8,251 nucleotides of DNA. Source: SIG299 sp964544055. GTDB taxonomy: Bacteria; Bacillota; Clostridia; Lachnospirales; Lachnospiraceae. The notes under the pieces are model-generated. The model had not been told where the DNA came from. It saw only the letters and a list, made by a program, of their open reading frames with translations, and made no database searches. The translations under genes were made by a program, and so were the position numbers. Position 1 is the stretch's first letter. Every line of letters begins with the position of its first letter. Shown here piece by piece: positions 1 through 7,528 of the stretch. The stretch lies in assembly GCA_964544055.1 (NCBI GenBank), contig CAZJAA010000054.1, forward strand, positions 1-8,251. The letters are read 5' to 3'.

Positions 1-5
1 ATAAA

Positions 6-398
6 ATGTATAAGGAACACTCTGAAAGCGAATTATGGGGCATTGTGGAGCGTTACACAGCAGACAAAGAAAACCATATCATCAAAGAGTATTTTCTGCT
101 CAATAAGTCAATGCCGGAGATTGCAAGAGAGCAAAATATAACAGTATCAAGAGTACGTGAGATAAAAGAAAATGGTTTGCGTAGATTAAGACGTGGGAAA
201 GCAAAACGTGAATTATATGAGAAATTTGAAATTGTGGAATGTGGCATATACAGAAACAGTATGAATAAGTACAATGAGCATAATTTTACTTCTACAGTTG
301 AGTATATCGCATTACGCAGGGCAGAGATACAAGAACAATACGAGCAAATATTGAGGGAATGTATCGGATATACACCGCAAAATAGAGCGTGTTTATAA
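6..398 (+). CDS. Sigma-70 region 4-like helix-turn-helix protein of mobile-element type
   Basis: This 130-residue protein has a sigma-70 region 4 or RNA polymerase sigma-factor-like helix-turn-helix at about residues 36-63 (SMPEIAREQNITVSRVREI followed by a basic GLRRLRRGKAKREL stretch). The C-terminal part contains a SVEYIALRR-like segment (TVEYIALRR, around residues 97-105), which I associate with small sigma-like regulators of integrative elements in Clostridia. It probably binds DNA and regulates a mobile element; that role is inferred. The ATG at position 6 lies too close to the window edge to show a ribosome binding site, and the frame is open to the edge, so the true start may lie upstream. 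It ends 133 bases before a strong terminator, which probably closes its transcript. The family call is fairly secure; whether it is a true sigma factor or only a DNA-binding regulator is open. Confidence 0.7.
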   Translation: MYKEHSESELWGIVERYTADKENHIIKEYFLLNKSMPEIAREQNITVSRVREIKENGLRRLRRGKAKRELYEKFEIVECGIYRNSMNKYNEHNFTSTVEYIALRRAEIQEQYEQILRECIGYTPQNRACL

Positions 399-463
399 GT
401 GGTTTTGAATGGTGCAAAATGTTCTTTCGTAACACACCAGTAGCACACAAAAGTCTTGTAAAG

Positions 464-478
464 CCTTATTTTATAAGG
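464..478. repeat. Short perfect palindrome with 3-base loop
   Basis: The sequence CCTTAT, a TTT spacer, then ATAAGG forms a perfect 6-bp inverted repeat, with flanking bases that extend it imperfectly. Similar short palindromes occur at crossover or attachment sites of tyrosine-recombinase elements, and it lies just after an element-type gene. No integrase or second copy is visible in this window, so the role is unproven and a weak hairpin of no special function is equally possible. Confidence 0.3.
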
Positions 479-530
479 GTTGTAGTTCTCAAAACGATAA
501 TTCAAAAGAGAATACAAATTTTACAAAAAG

Positions 531-563
531 CCCTCAAAGCCTTGTGCTTTGGGGGTTTTCTTT
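531..563 (+). terminator. Rho-independent terminator
   Basis: A 10-bp stem (CCCTCAAAGC at 531-540 pairing with GCTTTGGGGG at 546-555, one T-G wobble) with a 5-base loop is followed by TTTTCTTT. Preceded by an A-rich run. It most likely terminates transcription from the sigma-like gene upstream. Confidence 0.88.
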
Positions 564-617
564 ATGTCAGTGTTTTTGTAAATTTTCTAAAAATGTGCTG
601 AATTTTATGATATAGAC

Positions 618-767
618 ATGCTTCTGTATTGTAATGCTCTTGAAGAATCATTATTGTGGAAAAATCCGAGAGTTAGTTTGGAAACTCTATTTGATGCGAT
701 TTTAGAACAACAACCAAGACATATAAAAAAATCATTTAAGAATTCAGAGCGAATCCGCTATCCTTAA
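618..767 (+). CDS. Small hypothetical ORF, possibly a gene remnant
   Basis: A 49-codon frame runs from an ATG at 618 to TAA at 765-767; the same frame is open back to 591, just after a TAA at 588. The peptide begins MLLYCNALEESLLWKN and ends with a SFKNSERIRYP-like tail. Its composition (mixed hydrophobic and charged residues, LFDAILEQQ) is more protein-like than a random A/T-rich frame, so it may be a fragment of a larger gene truncated at the terminator side. I recognise no family and see no good ribosome binding site. It ends 62 bases before the promoter of the C15-like gene. It may equally be non-coding. Confidence 0.3.
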   Translation: MLLYCNALEESLLWKNPRVSLETLFDAILEQQPRHIKKSFKNSERIRYP

Positions 768-828
768 TGTGTATAGTGGATCTGGTGAAGAACTTGGCAT
801 TCCTGTAAATTTATCGAAAAATAAAATG

Positions 829-857
829 TTGATAAAAGTGCTTTATTTGTGTATAAT
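829..857 (+). promoter_or_regulatory. Sigma-A promoter for C15-like gene
   Basis: TTGATA (829-834) and a perfect TATAAT (852-857) are separated by 17 bases, the ideal housekeeping sigma spacing. Transcription would start near 864-866, leaving a leader of about 25 bases that includes AAAAGG before the ATG at 889. This supports 889, and not the earlier in-frame start at 769, as the true start of the downstream gene. Confidence 0.8.
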
Positions 858-888
858 AAATGAAAAAGAAAAAGGCTGTTTTACAATA

Positions 889-1329
889 ATGGATAGAACA
901 TTATATATTGGTTTTAAGGGGAAAAATAACGCATCGCGTGTTTTGGTAGAATCTATTTCAGCAGACAGTTATTTGTTGACGAATTCTTTTTCTGGGTTAA
1001 AAAGCGACATTGAATTATTAAGCAATTTCTACGATTGTGTTATTCTTTTCGGAGTAGACAAGAACCTGAAAGATACGGTAAGAATAGAAAAAGTGGCAGA
1101 AAAGGAAACCAAAGAATTTACTGCATTGAATTTAGAAGTGCTGTCAACACGGCTAAATGCTGTTGGCGTATCCAATTATTTGTCTGATAAACCAACGCAT
1201 TACTTATGCAATGATGCATACTGGCATTTGTTGCGTAAATTTAATGGGAACGCATTACTGATGCATATACCATCTAGCAAAAACATTAGTGAGAACATGA
1301 TTGCTTGTATGAAGCAGGTATTCAGCTAA
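889..1329 (+). CDS. Pyroglutamyl-peptidase-I-like (peptidase C15 fold) short protein
   Basis: This 146-residue protein resembles peptidase C15 (pyroglutamyl peptidase I), cytosolic cysteine peptidases that remove N-terminal pyroglutamate. It opens with a TLYIGFKGKNNAS strand-loop, and I can place a possible Glu-Cys-His triad: Glu67 in VRIEKVA, Cys107 in THYLCNDAYWH, and His126 in LLMHIPSSKN, in the order and contexts expected of C15. At 146 residues it is well short of the usual 200 or more for characterised enzymes, so it is a compact variant and activity on pyroglutamate is not assured. The start is chosen because the promoter at 829-857 lies inside the longer open frame that begins at 769. 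It lies 84 bases upstream of jetD and may be co-transcribed with it, but composition is visibly more A/T-rich than the Jet genes. Family assignment is by recognition only. Confidence 0.65.
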   Translation: MDRTLYIGFKGKNNASRVLVESISADSYLLTNSFSGLKSDIELLSNFYDCVILFGVDKNLKDTVRIEKVAEKETKEFTALNLEVLSTRLNAVGVSNYLSDKPTHYLCNDAYWHLLRKFNGNALLMHIPSSKNISENMIACMKQVFS

Positions 1330-1417
1330 GTTCTGTTTTTTAGCAGAGTGGGCAGGAAAAAATGGATTTATCCAGTGGGATGGAGTGTTTGGAAAGAAAG
1401 GAGCTGCTGTCTGGTGA
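1322..1417 (+). pseudogene. Orphan C-terminal reading-frame tail overlapping jetD start (GTGA)
   Basis: In a frame different from both neighbours, a protein-like tail can be read from about 1322 to a TGA at 1415-1417, with WAGKNGFIQWDGVFGKKGAA just before the final VW. It has no start of its own. Its stop overlaps the GTG start of jetD as GTGA, a typical translational-coupling arrangement. I infer a remnant of a gene that once preceded jetD in the operon, cut off near the end of the C15-like gene. I do not recognise the family, and a chance open frame of this length cannot be excluded. Confidence 0.35.
1397..1403 (+). promoter_or_regulatory. Ribosome binding site that sets the jetD start
   Basis: AAAGGAG lies 10 bases upstream of the GTG at 1414. 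This favours 1414 over the longer in-frame GTG at 1348, whose extra residues do not resemble the JetD N-terminus. Confidence 0.7.
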
Positions 1418-2400
1418 AACGCATCACATTAGAAAATCTGCAGAAGAGAATAAAGACAGACAGCTATCAGGAATTGTATACTAAAATTCTTTCTCTGGTG
1501 GAAGAAGGAAAAATAAAGCCGTTAAAGGCATCTGGTCTCAATGGAAAAAAGCCGGCGCTTTATAAGGAATACTGGGAGCTGGAGCAGAAAGAAGAAATAT
1601 CGGATTATACAGAGGAACTATCGTATCAGATTTCTCCCATGCTTTCCACGGATTATTATTTCAGGCATCCGGCACAGTATGTAAAAGACAGGGAGTGGGT
1701 TCTTTTACTCAATGATTATTTAAGAACAAAACGTTCTACGCTTAAGCAACCAAAATCTTTAAATGAGCGCAGCTTTGAAATCTGGTATCGGGAAAAATTT
1801 TTAAAGGAAGAAGCAGGACGCAGGATTTAAAAAAAATGTGGGCTTTTGCCGGAACAGCTGAATATATACGAAACAACGGAACCGTTGGCATATTATGTAC
1901 ATACAAGGAAAGTGCCGCAGAATCTTTTGATATTAGAAAATAAGGACACTTTTTACAGTATGCGTAAACATCTGCTGGACGGGGCAACTAGCATTTTTGG
2001 GCAGGACATGGGAACGGTAATTTATGGCGCCGGGAAAGGCATTTACCGTTCGTTTCAGGATTTTTCTCTGTGTGCTGAGCCGTACATGAAGGAAAAAGAG
2101 AACCGGATTTATTATCTGGGTGATATTGATTATGAAGGGATTTTAATTTACGAAACTCTGGCAGGGCAGTATGCGGAGGATGTTCTGGTGCAGCCTTTTG
2201 TGGAAGGATATCTTGCAATGCTAAAAAAAGCAAAAAAGGCGGGAATGGAACGGATGCCGGCCATGAAAGAGGGACAGAATCAGAAAGTGGGTGCGTTGTT
2301 TTTTTCTTATTTTGCGGAAGAAGACAGAAAAGAGATACAAAACCTGTTGCAAAGCGGTCTCTATATTCCGCAGGAAATATTGTCCGGGGAAGATTTTTAA
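1414..2400 (+). pseudogene. jetD: Wadjet nuclease subunit JetD (Toprim, DUF3322/DUF2220-type), one in-frame stop
   Basis: JetD is the topoisomerase VI/Spo11-like nuclease of Wadjet that cuts plasmid DNA once the SMC-like motor has extruded it. Read through the stop, it has 328 codons in a single frame. The N-terminal part (VKRITLENLQKRIKTDSYQ onward) matches the DNA-binding arm region; the C-terminal part has the Toprim signature, with Glu175 in LLILENKDTF and the Asp237/Asp239 pair in YYLGDIDYEG, so all metal-binding acidic residues are present. A TAA at codon 139 (1828-1830), before an A8 run, splits it; the frame resumes directly as KKCGL and continues unshifted to 2400. TTA (Leu) to TAA is the simplest origin. 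The downstream piece could restart at a TTG at 1846, but no ribosome binding site supports that. It begins the D-A-B-C cluster, 54 bases before jetA. Confidence 0.85.
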
Positions 2401-2440
2401 ACTCCTAAAAGGTAGTACGAGAAAATTCTGACATTTTAGT

Positions 2441-2445
2441 GGAGG
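2441..2445 (+). promoter_or_regulatory. Strong ribosome binding site for the jetAB chimera
   Basis: GGAGG lies 9 bases upstream of the ATG at 2455, an ideal arrangement. The signal is intact, so the chimeric ORF should be translated if the operon is transcribed. Confidence 0.8.
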
Positions 2446-2454
2446 TTACAAAGA

Positions 2455-3690
2455 ATGCAGTATGAATTTTTGAAACAGTTTCCCAGACGGATGAAACATG
2501 TGGGAATGTTCGCTATTTTATTGCAGAACAGTGCACAAAAGCAGACGTGGAAAAACTATGGTCTAATAAAACAGGACGAGCAGTTAAATATTATTTTTGC
2601 TCTGCTTTTGTATATTATGGAGCAGTCGCTAAAAGAGGAAAACTGTACACTTGACGATATTGGCGGTTATCTGGATATCTTAAATTCAACCTATTTCCAC
2701 AAAAATATTTCTTATGAGGAATGTAAAGCACTGGGAGATTTTATAGTGAATGTGGTGCTGTCCAATGAGGGAAAGACCATGTATTTTGATGGCTACGAAT
2801 TTGAACAGCGGGCATATAAAATTATGAACGTCAGTTACATTGCCAACCGTATTGTGTATCTGGAATCCGATATGAAACGAACCTCGTATTATCTGACGGA
2901 CGATGGTTATAATCTGCTGCTTTCCACGCTGGAAATTGAAAATAACATGAAATTGACGATTCATGAAATGATTTTTAAAATGCATCTGGAAAAACAAAGC
3001 TATGATAAGGCAGTGGATGAAATAAAAAATGTATTCAATCTGCTTCGGATACAGTTACAGAAAATACAGGAAAGGCGGTTGTTTCGGGCGTATACCGAGG
3101 AAGAACCGGTGCAGAATCTGGTAAAATCACAGGCAGAGGAAGCACTTTGCACCGTGGAACGCTATGGAACCACCATATACCTGATTCCTATGGAGGAAAA
3201 CGTTTTTCTTGGATTTTCCAAGGCAAAATTAAAGGAAAGCCTGTGCAAATCAACAGGAACGGACAAGGATTTCTATTTATCGCAGTTTGTGATTTTGACG
3301 CTTCTGGTGGAATTTTATGATGGGCAGGGAAGCAGCAGTAAATCGCGGGAATATATCCGGGTCGGGGAGCTGCAGAACAGTATTTCAGAACGCCTGAAAG
3401 AGGGTGTGGAAAATACGACCGAGGAGGAAGAAGAAAAAAAGGGAATTGCTTTTCGCAATATGCTGGAAGCATACGAAGCGTTGAAATCGGATGAAAAGGG
3501 TTCAAGGGCAAGAACGACCAAGGAAGGATTTTTGCATACGATTTTTAAATTTCTGGAAAAACAGGGGCTGATTGATTATGTTGAGGAAGATGAAATGATT
3601 AAAACGACAGTAAAACTGGACAATCTGATGGACTGGAATCTGCTAAATCAGAATAATTTCAAACGTGTTAGAAAGGTGTTGGGAGAATGA
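2455..3690 (+). CDS. In-frame JetA-JetB chimera (Wadjet kleisin N-half fused to KITE-like JetB)
   Basis: This intact 411-codon ORF occupies the place of both jetA and jetB. Residues 1 to about 206 match the N-terminal half of the clostridial JetA kleisin family (DUF5716-type), including KRTSYYLTDDGYNLLLSTLE, then EMIFKMHLEK and NVFNLLRIQLQKIQE. From about residue 207 (RRLFRAYTEEEPVQ) the sequence becomes JetB-like (DUF6063-type): TIYLIPMEENVFLGFSKAKL, DFYLSQFVILTLL, TTKEGFLHTIFKFLEKQGL, and a C-terminal TTVKLDNLMDWNLL. The JetA C-terminal half, which in Wadjet carries the winged helix that contacts the JetC head, is missing, and so are the first residues of JetB. The simplest reading is an in-frame deletion across the jetA/jetB border. 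Its TGA overlaps the jetC start. Assignments are from memory of the families; a functional fused subunit is possible but unproven. Confidence 0.75.
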   Translation: MQYEFLKQFPRRMKHVGMFAILLQNSAQKQTWKNYGLIKQDEQLNIIFALLLYIMEQSLKEENCTLDDIGGYLDILNSTYFHKNISYEECKALGDFIVNVVLSNEGKTMYFDGYEFEQRAYKIMNVSYIANRIVYLESDMKRTSYYLTDDGYNLLLSTLEIENNMKLTIHEMIFKMHLEKQSYDKAVDEIKNVFNLLRIQLQKIQERRLFRAYTEEEPVQNLVKSQAEEALCTVERYGTTIYLIPMEENVFLGFSKAKLKESLCKSTGTDKDFYLSQFVILTLLVEFYDGQGSSSKSREYIRVGELQNSISERLKEGVENTTEEEEEKKGIAFRNMLEAYEALKSDEKGSRARTTKEGFLHTIFKFLEKQGLIDYVEEDEMIKTTVKLDNLMDWNLLNQNNFKRVRKVLGE

Positions 3691-6600
3691 GTAAAATAAA
3701 TGCAGTCCGTATCATCAACTTAAATTATAACAACAATGCAATCTGTATCAGTGATGAAACATTTCAGCTTGGTGGACAAAGTACTCTGTTTTCCTTAAGA
3801 AACGGAGGGGGCAAGTCTGTTCTGGTGCAGATGATGACTGCCCCTTTTGTACACAAGGCCTACCGGAAAACAAAGGATAGACCGTTTGAAAGCTATTTTA
3901 CCACGGCAAAACCAACCTTCCTTTTGGTGGAATGGACCTTAGAACATGGAGCGGGTTACTGCCTGACCGGAATGATGGTGCGGAAAAGTCAGGTTTCGGA
4001 GGAACAGTCGACAGAACCGTTAGAAATTATAAATTTTATCAGTGAATATACCGGATGTTGTGAACAGGACATTTACCATCTTCCTGTTGTGGAGAAAACG
4101 AAAAAAGAAGTGGTATTGAAAAGCTTTCCGGTCTGCCGTCAGTTATTTGAAAGTTATAAGCGGGAAGCTCCGGGAAATTTTTTTTGCTATGATATGAACA
4201 ATTCGTCCCAGTCCAGACAGTATTTTGAGAAACTGGAAGAATATGGAATTTATTACAAAGAATGGGAAAACATCATTAAAAAGATAAATTTGAAAGAGTC
4301 CGGACTTTCAGAGCTTTTTATTGACTGTAAGAATGAAAAGGATCTCGTTGCGGAATGGTTTCTTCCGGCAGTGGAAAGCAAGCTGAACCGTGAGGGAAAC
4401 CGGATGAAGGAATTTCAGAACATCATTGGGAAATATGTGGTGATGTATAAGGACAATAAATCCAAAATAGAGCGTCGGGATACGATTCTGCAGTTTAAAG
4501 AGGATATGACGGCAGTCGAAGAAAAGGGGTTGCAGTATCAGGAAAAGGAACTGTTTTTGCAGAAGCAGGAAAATAAAATTGCCGGATTCAGGAAAGAATT
4601 GCATCGCCTGGAAGAACTGGCACAGAAATGCTTACAGGATACGGAAGCCAAAAAACAGGAATGCGAAGCAAAGATTGCCCGGATTATGTATGAAAAATTA
4701 TCCGGCGAGGTGCATCAGCTGCTCAAAGAATTAAGAAACAGGAGCAGCAACCGTGATATGCTGGGTTTTGAACGGGATGTCCTGAAAGAAGAAGTAGAAC
4801 GGATAGCGCATCAGATTCATCTGTTTGAATGTGCAGCCCGTCAGGAAGCAGTGGACGAATGCCGGAAAGAACAACAGTATCTGATAGAAAGCATTGCGGT
4901 AAAAAACAGGATGAACAGGAGCTGGAACCGGAACGGCAGAAGCTTGGCAGTGCATTAAAAAAGCAATATGGACAACTGGCAGAGGAAAATCGGAAAAAAG
5001 AGGAAGAAGCAAAAAATGAGCAGGAAAAACTGAGTGCCCAATGTCTGGCTCAAAAACAAAAGGAGGAAGAATTAACCAAAACGTTGGAGCAGTTCCTCGT
5101 ATCTCTGGCAGAATGCCGAGTCAATATTGCACTGTTTTCCCAGAAAGAAGAAGCCTTTAATGAAGCTTTTGCAGAGCGGCTGGTGCGTAATATTGTGGGA
5201 GATTATGAGCCGGGCTATCTGGAAATTCGGCGGGAGGAATACACAAAGCAGCAGGAGGATCTTTCTCGATGCAGCAGAAGTCATGCAAAACGGCAGAATG
5301 AAGTAGAGGAACAGAAAAAAAGCTGCGAGCGTAGTGCAGAAGATAGACGGCAGGAAAAAACAGAGCAGGAACTCCTTTGGAAAGAATATATAAGAGAAAA
5401 CAGTGAACTGGAAGCACAGGTGGAGGAACGTCGCCGGATTTTGCGGTATCTGGAACTGCCAGAAGAAAATTTCTGGCAGAAAGAACGGATGTTAGCTGCG
5501 GCTGACTGAAAGCTTTCAGAGCTGGACCGTCATCGCAGTACGTTGGAACAGGAACTGTTTCTGCTGTAGAAAGAATGCAGACAACTGACTTCAGGCGAGC
5601 TTCTGGAACTGCCGGAAGAATTTAAGGAATTATTAAAAGAACTGGAGTTGCATCCAGTCAGCGGCAGAAGTTGGCTGGAAAAAAACGGACGTTCCGTCGA
5701 AGAAAACTAGAAATTAATCAGGCAGCAGCCATTTTTGCCGTATGCCCTGATTCTTTCCAGAAACGAATTAAAAAAACTTGGACAGCAGGAAAAAACAGTA
5801 TACACCTCATTTCCGGTGCCCCTGATAGAAAGAGAAAGTCTGGAAAGTGTTCTGATGGAACAGCCAGGCAGTATTTTACAATTTTCCGGTATCAGCTTTT
5901 ATCTGTGGTTTAATGAAAATCTGCTGGACGAAGATGCACTTAGGATTCTGGTGATGCAGAAAGAAGCGGAAATTCAGAAAAAGAAAGAGCAGACAGACCG
6001 ACGAAAAGCAGAGTATGAGGATTATCTGGAAAAGAGAAACAGTCTGATAAGACAATCTGTGACTAAGGAAAAGCTGGCGGTGGATATTGGTCTGGTAGAG
6101 CAGGAAAAGGAACGTCTGAAAGGTCTGCTGGAAGATTATACCAAGGAAGTACATCAGAATCTGGCGCAGATTGATTCCAATTCCACGATTACCATTCGGG
6201 AAAAACCGATAAAAATGCTTCAGCTGCTTCTGTCGGGCTGGGAAGAAAATGAAAGAATATACCGCCAGCGTCTGGATGATTTTTTAAGTGAGCTGACCCG
6301 CACTGGTGTGGAAATTTATGAGAAAAATGAAAATGCGGCAGATTACTTTGGTAGCCGTGTAACAACGAAAAACCTGTTCGATTCGGTTGCCGGCCTTGGA
6401 AACATCCAAATCCGCCTGTATAAAATTGAAGAACAGCGAGAATATCCGATTACCTGGGCTGAGGTAGCAAAAAACTCCGGTGGCGAAGGATTTTTGTCTG
6501 CTTTTGTGGTGCTTGCCAGCCTGCTTCATTATATGCGTCGTGACACAACGGACATTTTTGCGGACAAAAATGAAGGCAAGGTTTTAGTAATGGATAATCC

Positions 6601-6862
6601 GTTTGCCCAGACCAATGCTGCCCATCTTCTGAAACCACTGATGGAGATGGCAAAAAAGATGAATACGCAGTTAATCTGTCTTTCCGGCCTTGGCGGGGAT
6701 TCCATTTACGGACGCTTTGACAATATTTATGTGCTGAATCTGGTGTCTGCCAGCTTGCGAAACGGAACCATGTATCTGCGCGGTGAGCATAAACGTGGTT
6801 CGGAAGAAGAAACCATGGTAGCATCTCATGTGGAAGTGCTGGAGCAGATGACGCCGTTTTAA
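3687..6862 (+). pseudogene. jetC: Wadjet SMC-like ATPase JetC, frameshifted and with three in-frame stops
   Basis: JetC is the SMC/Rad50-like motor of Wadjet: two ATPase half-heads joined by a long coiled coil. The N-terminal half-head is intact (KINAVRIINLNYNNN; Walker A SLRNGGGKSVLVQ, Lys43; DRPFESYFTTAKPTF). A Glu/Lys/Gln-rich coiled coil follows. Near codon 406 the frame slips by one base in an A6 run (4901-4906); one more A would restore V-K-K-Q-D-E-Q. The second frame then continues to 6862, broken by TGA 5507, TAG 5567 and TAG 5708, with protein-like sequence on both sides of each. The C-terminal half-head has the signature NSGGEGFLSAF (from nt 6473) and Walker B KVLVMDNPFAQTNA (Asp at 6593). 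Repaired, it would be about 1058 residues, a normal size. The ATG at 3687 overlaps the jetAB stop (ATGA), with GAAAGG at 3671-3676 as ribosome binding site. Confidence 0.87.
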
Positions 6863-6868
6863 AGGAAA

Positions 6869-7528
6869 ATGAAAAAGAAGTTACTTTTCAGAACACAAGC
6901 TTTTCCATGCATTGGAAAACCACTTGTGTTCAAACTTTTTTTGTGTGCTATTATAAACCGCAGAACGCTCAAACAGAAAACAAAGGACAGTCAATCTTAT
7001 GAATATGATAGCAGCAAAGAACATAAATCAAAGCTTGCTGGGGTGGCGAAGCACAACTTAAGAAAATACAAATCAGACGCATATTGTGCCGACAATATTT
7101 TTCTGATATATGGAACAGATAATATTGTTCGGGATGTAAAAGCGGTTTATCATCAGGAGTTTGATGAAGCGGTAAAGATTTATAATGAAAATCAAAGCAG
7201 GGCAGATAGAAGGATAGAAGATTATTTTGAACATGTGGCCAATAAGGAACAGGATATGGTTGTGGAAATTATTATTCAGGTGGGAGACAGGGATTATTGG
7301 CAGGAGCATCGAGAAAATAAAGTTTTTATGAGGCGACTCTACAAAATGATGTTAGATGAACTGCAATATCTGATTCCGCAGTTTGTAATAGCCAATGCGG
7401 TAGTCCATATGGATGAGGATAAAAAGACTGATATTCCGACACATAAAATAGGCAAGCTATCTGTCATGCGTGATCCCCTCCTTAATGGCATGAAAAAAGC
7501 ACCATTTCACCGTATTCTTGCGACGTAA
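6869..7528 (+). pseudogene. Truncated MobV/Pre-type plasmid relaxase (N-terminal part)
   Basis: MobV/Pre relaxases nick plasmids at an origin of transfer and start mobilisation. The recognisable part runs from about residue 51 (EHKSKLAGVAKHNLRKY) through YHQEFDEAVKIYNENQS, RADRRIEDYFEHVANKEQ, and EIIIQVGDRDYW to ANAVVHMDED (residues 175-184, nt 7391-7420). In intact relatives HMDE is followed by a PHxH metal-binding motif; here homology stops and unrelated residues (KKTDIPTHKIGKLSV...) follow, so the catalytic core is lost. The last codons are encoded by the left arm and loop of a minus-strand terminator. The first 50 residues also look non-native, so the ATG at 6869, four bases after AAAGGA and seven after the jetC stop, may not be the original start. 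It is probably a non-functional fragment left by recombination. Confidence 0.7.
6924..6954 (+). promoter_or_regulatory. Possible extended -10 promoter before relaxase remnant
   Basis: TGC followed by TATTAT (6946-6954) forms an extended -10 element. TTGTGT (6924-6929) could act as a weak -35 at 19-base spacing. It would drive the truncated relaxase independently of jetC. The match is moderate and the region is A/T-rich, so chance is possible. Confidence 0.35.

Larger units (their letters stand above)
399..828. other. Mostly non-coding stretch between sigma-like gene and C15 gene
   Basis: Between the sigma-like gene and the promoter at 829 I see no convincing long gene. It holds a short palindrome (CCTTAT-TTT-ATAAGG, 464-478), a rho-independent terminator (531-563) and one 49-codon ORF (618-767). 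The plus-strand frame spanning 389-601 is interrupted by the terminator hairpin and has no recognisable protein character, so I do not annotate it. The stretch is A/T-rich and reads like the debris edge of a mobile element; that last point is inference. Confidence 0.5.

Noticed and set aside
389..601. Plus-strand 70-codon open frame
   Set aside because: It runs through a rho-independent terminator and has no recognisable protein character or ribosome binding site.
769..888. N-terminal extension of the C15-like ORF from a start at 769
   Set aside because: A strong promoter (829-857) lies inside it and the extra residues do not resemble the family; the ATG at 889 begins the conserved sequence.
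5507..5710. Selenocysteine or pyrrolysine recoding at the JetC stops
   Set aside because: No SECIS-like hairpin stands out after the TGA, both stop types occur together, and other inactivating lesions lie in the same gene; decay is simpler.
5671..5913. Plus-strand 80-codon open frame overlapping jetC
   Set aside because: It is out of frame with the clearly conserved JetC sequence (PFLPYALILSRNEL) and is a shadow frame.
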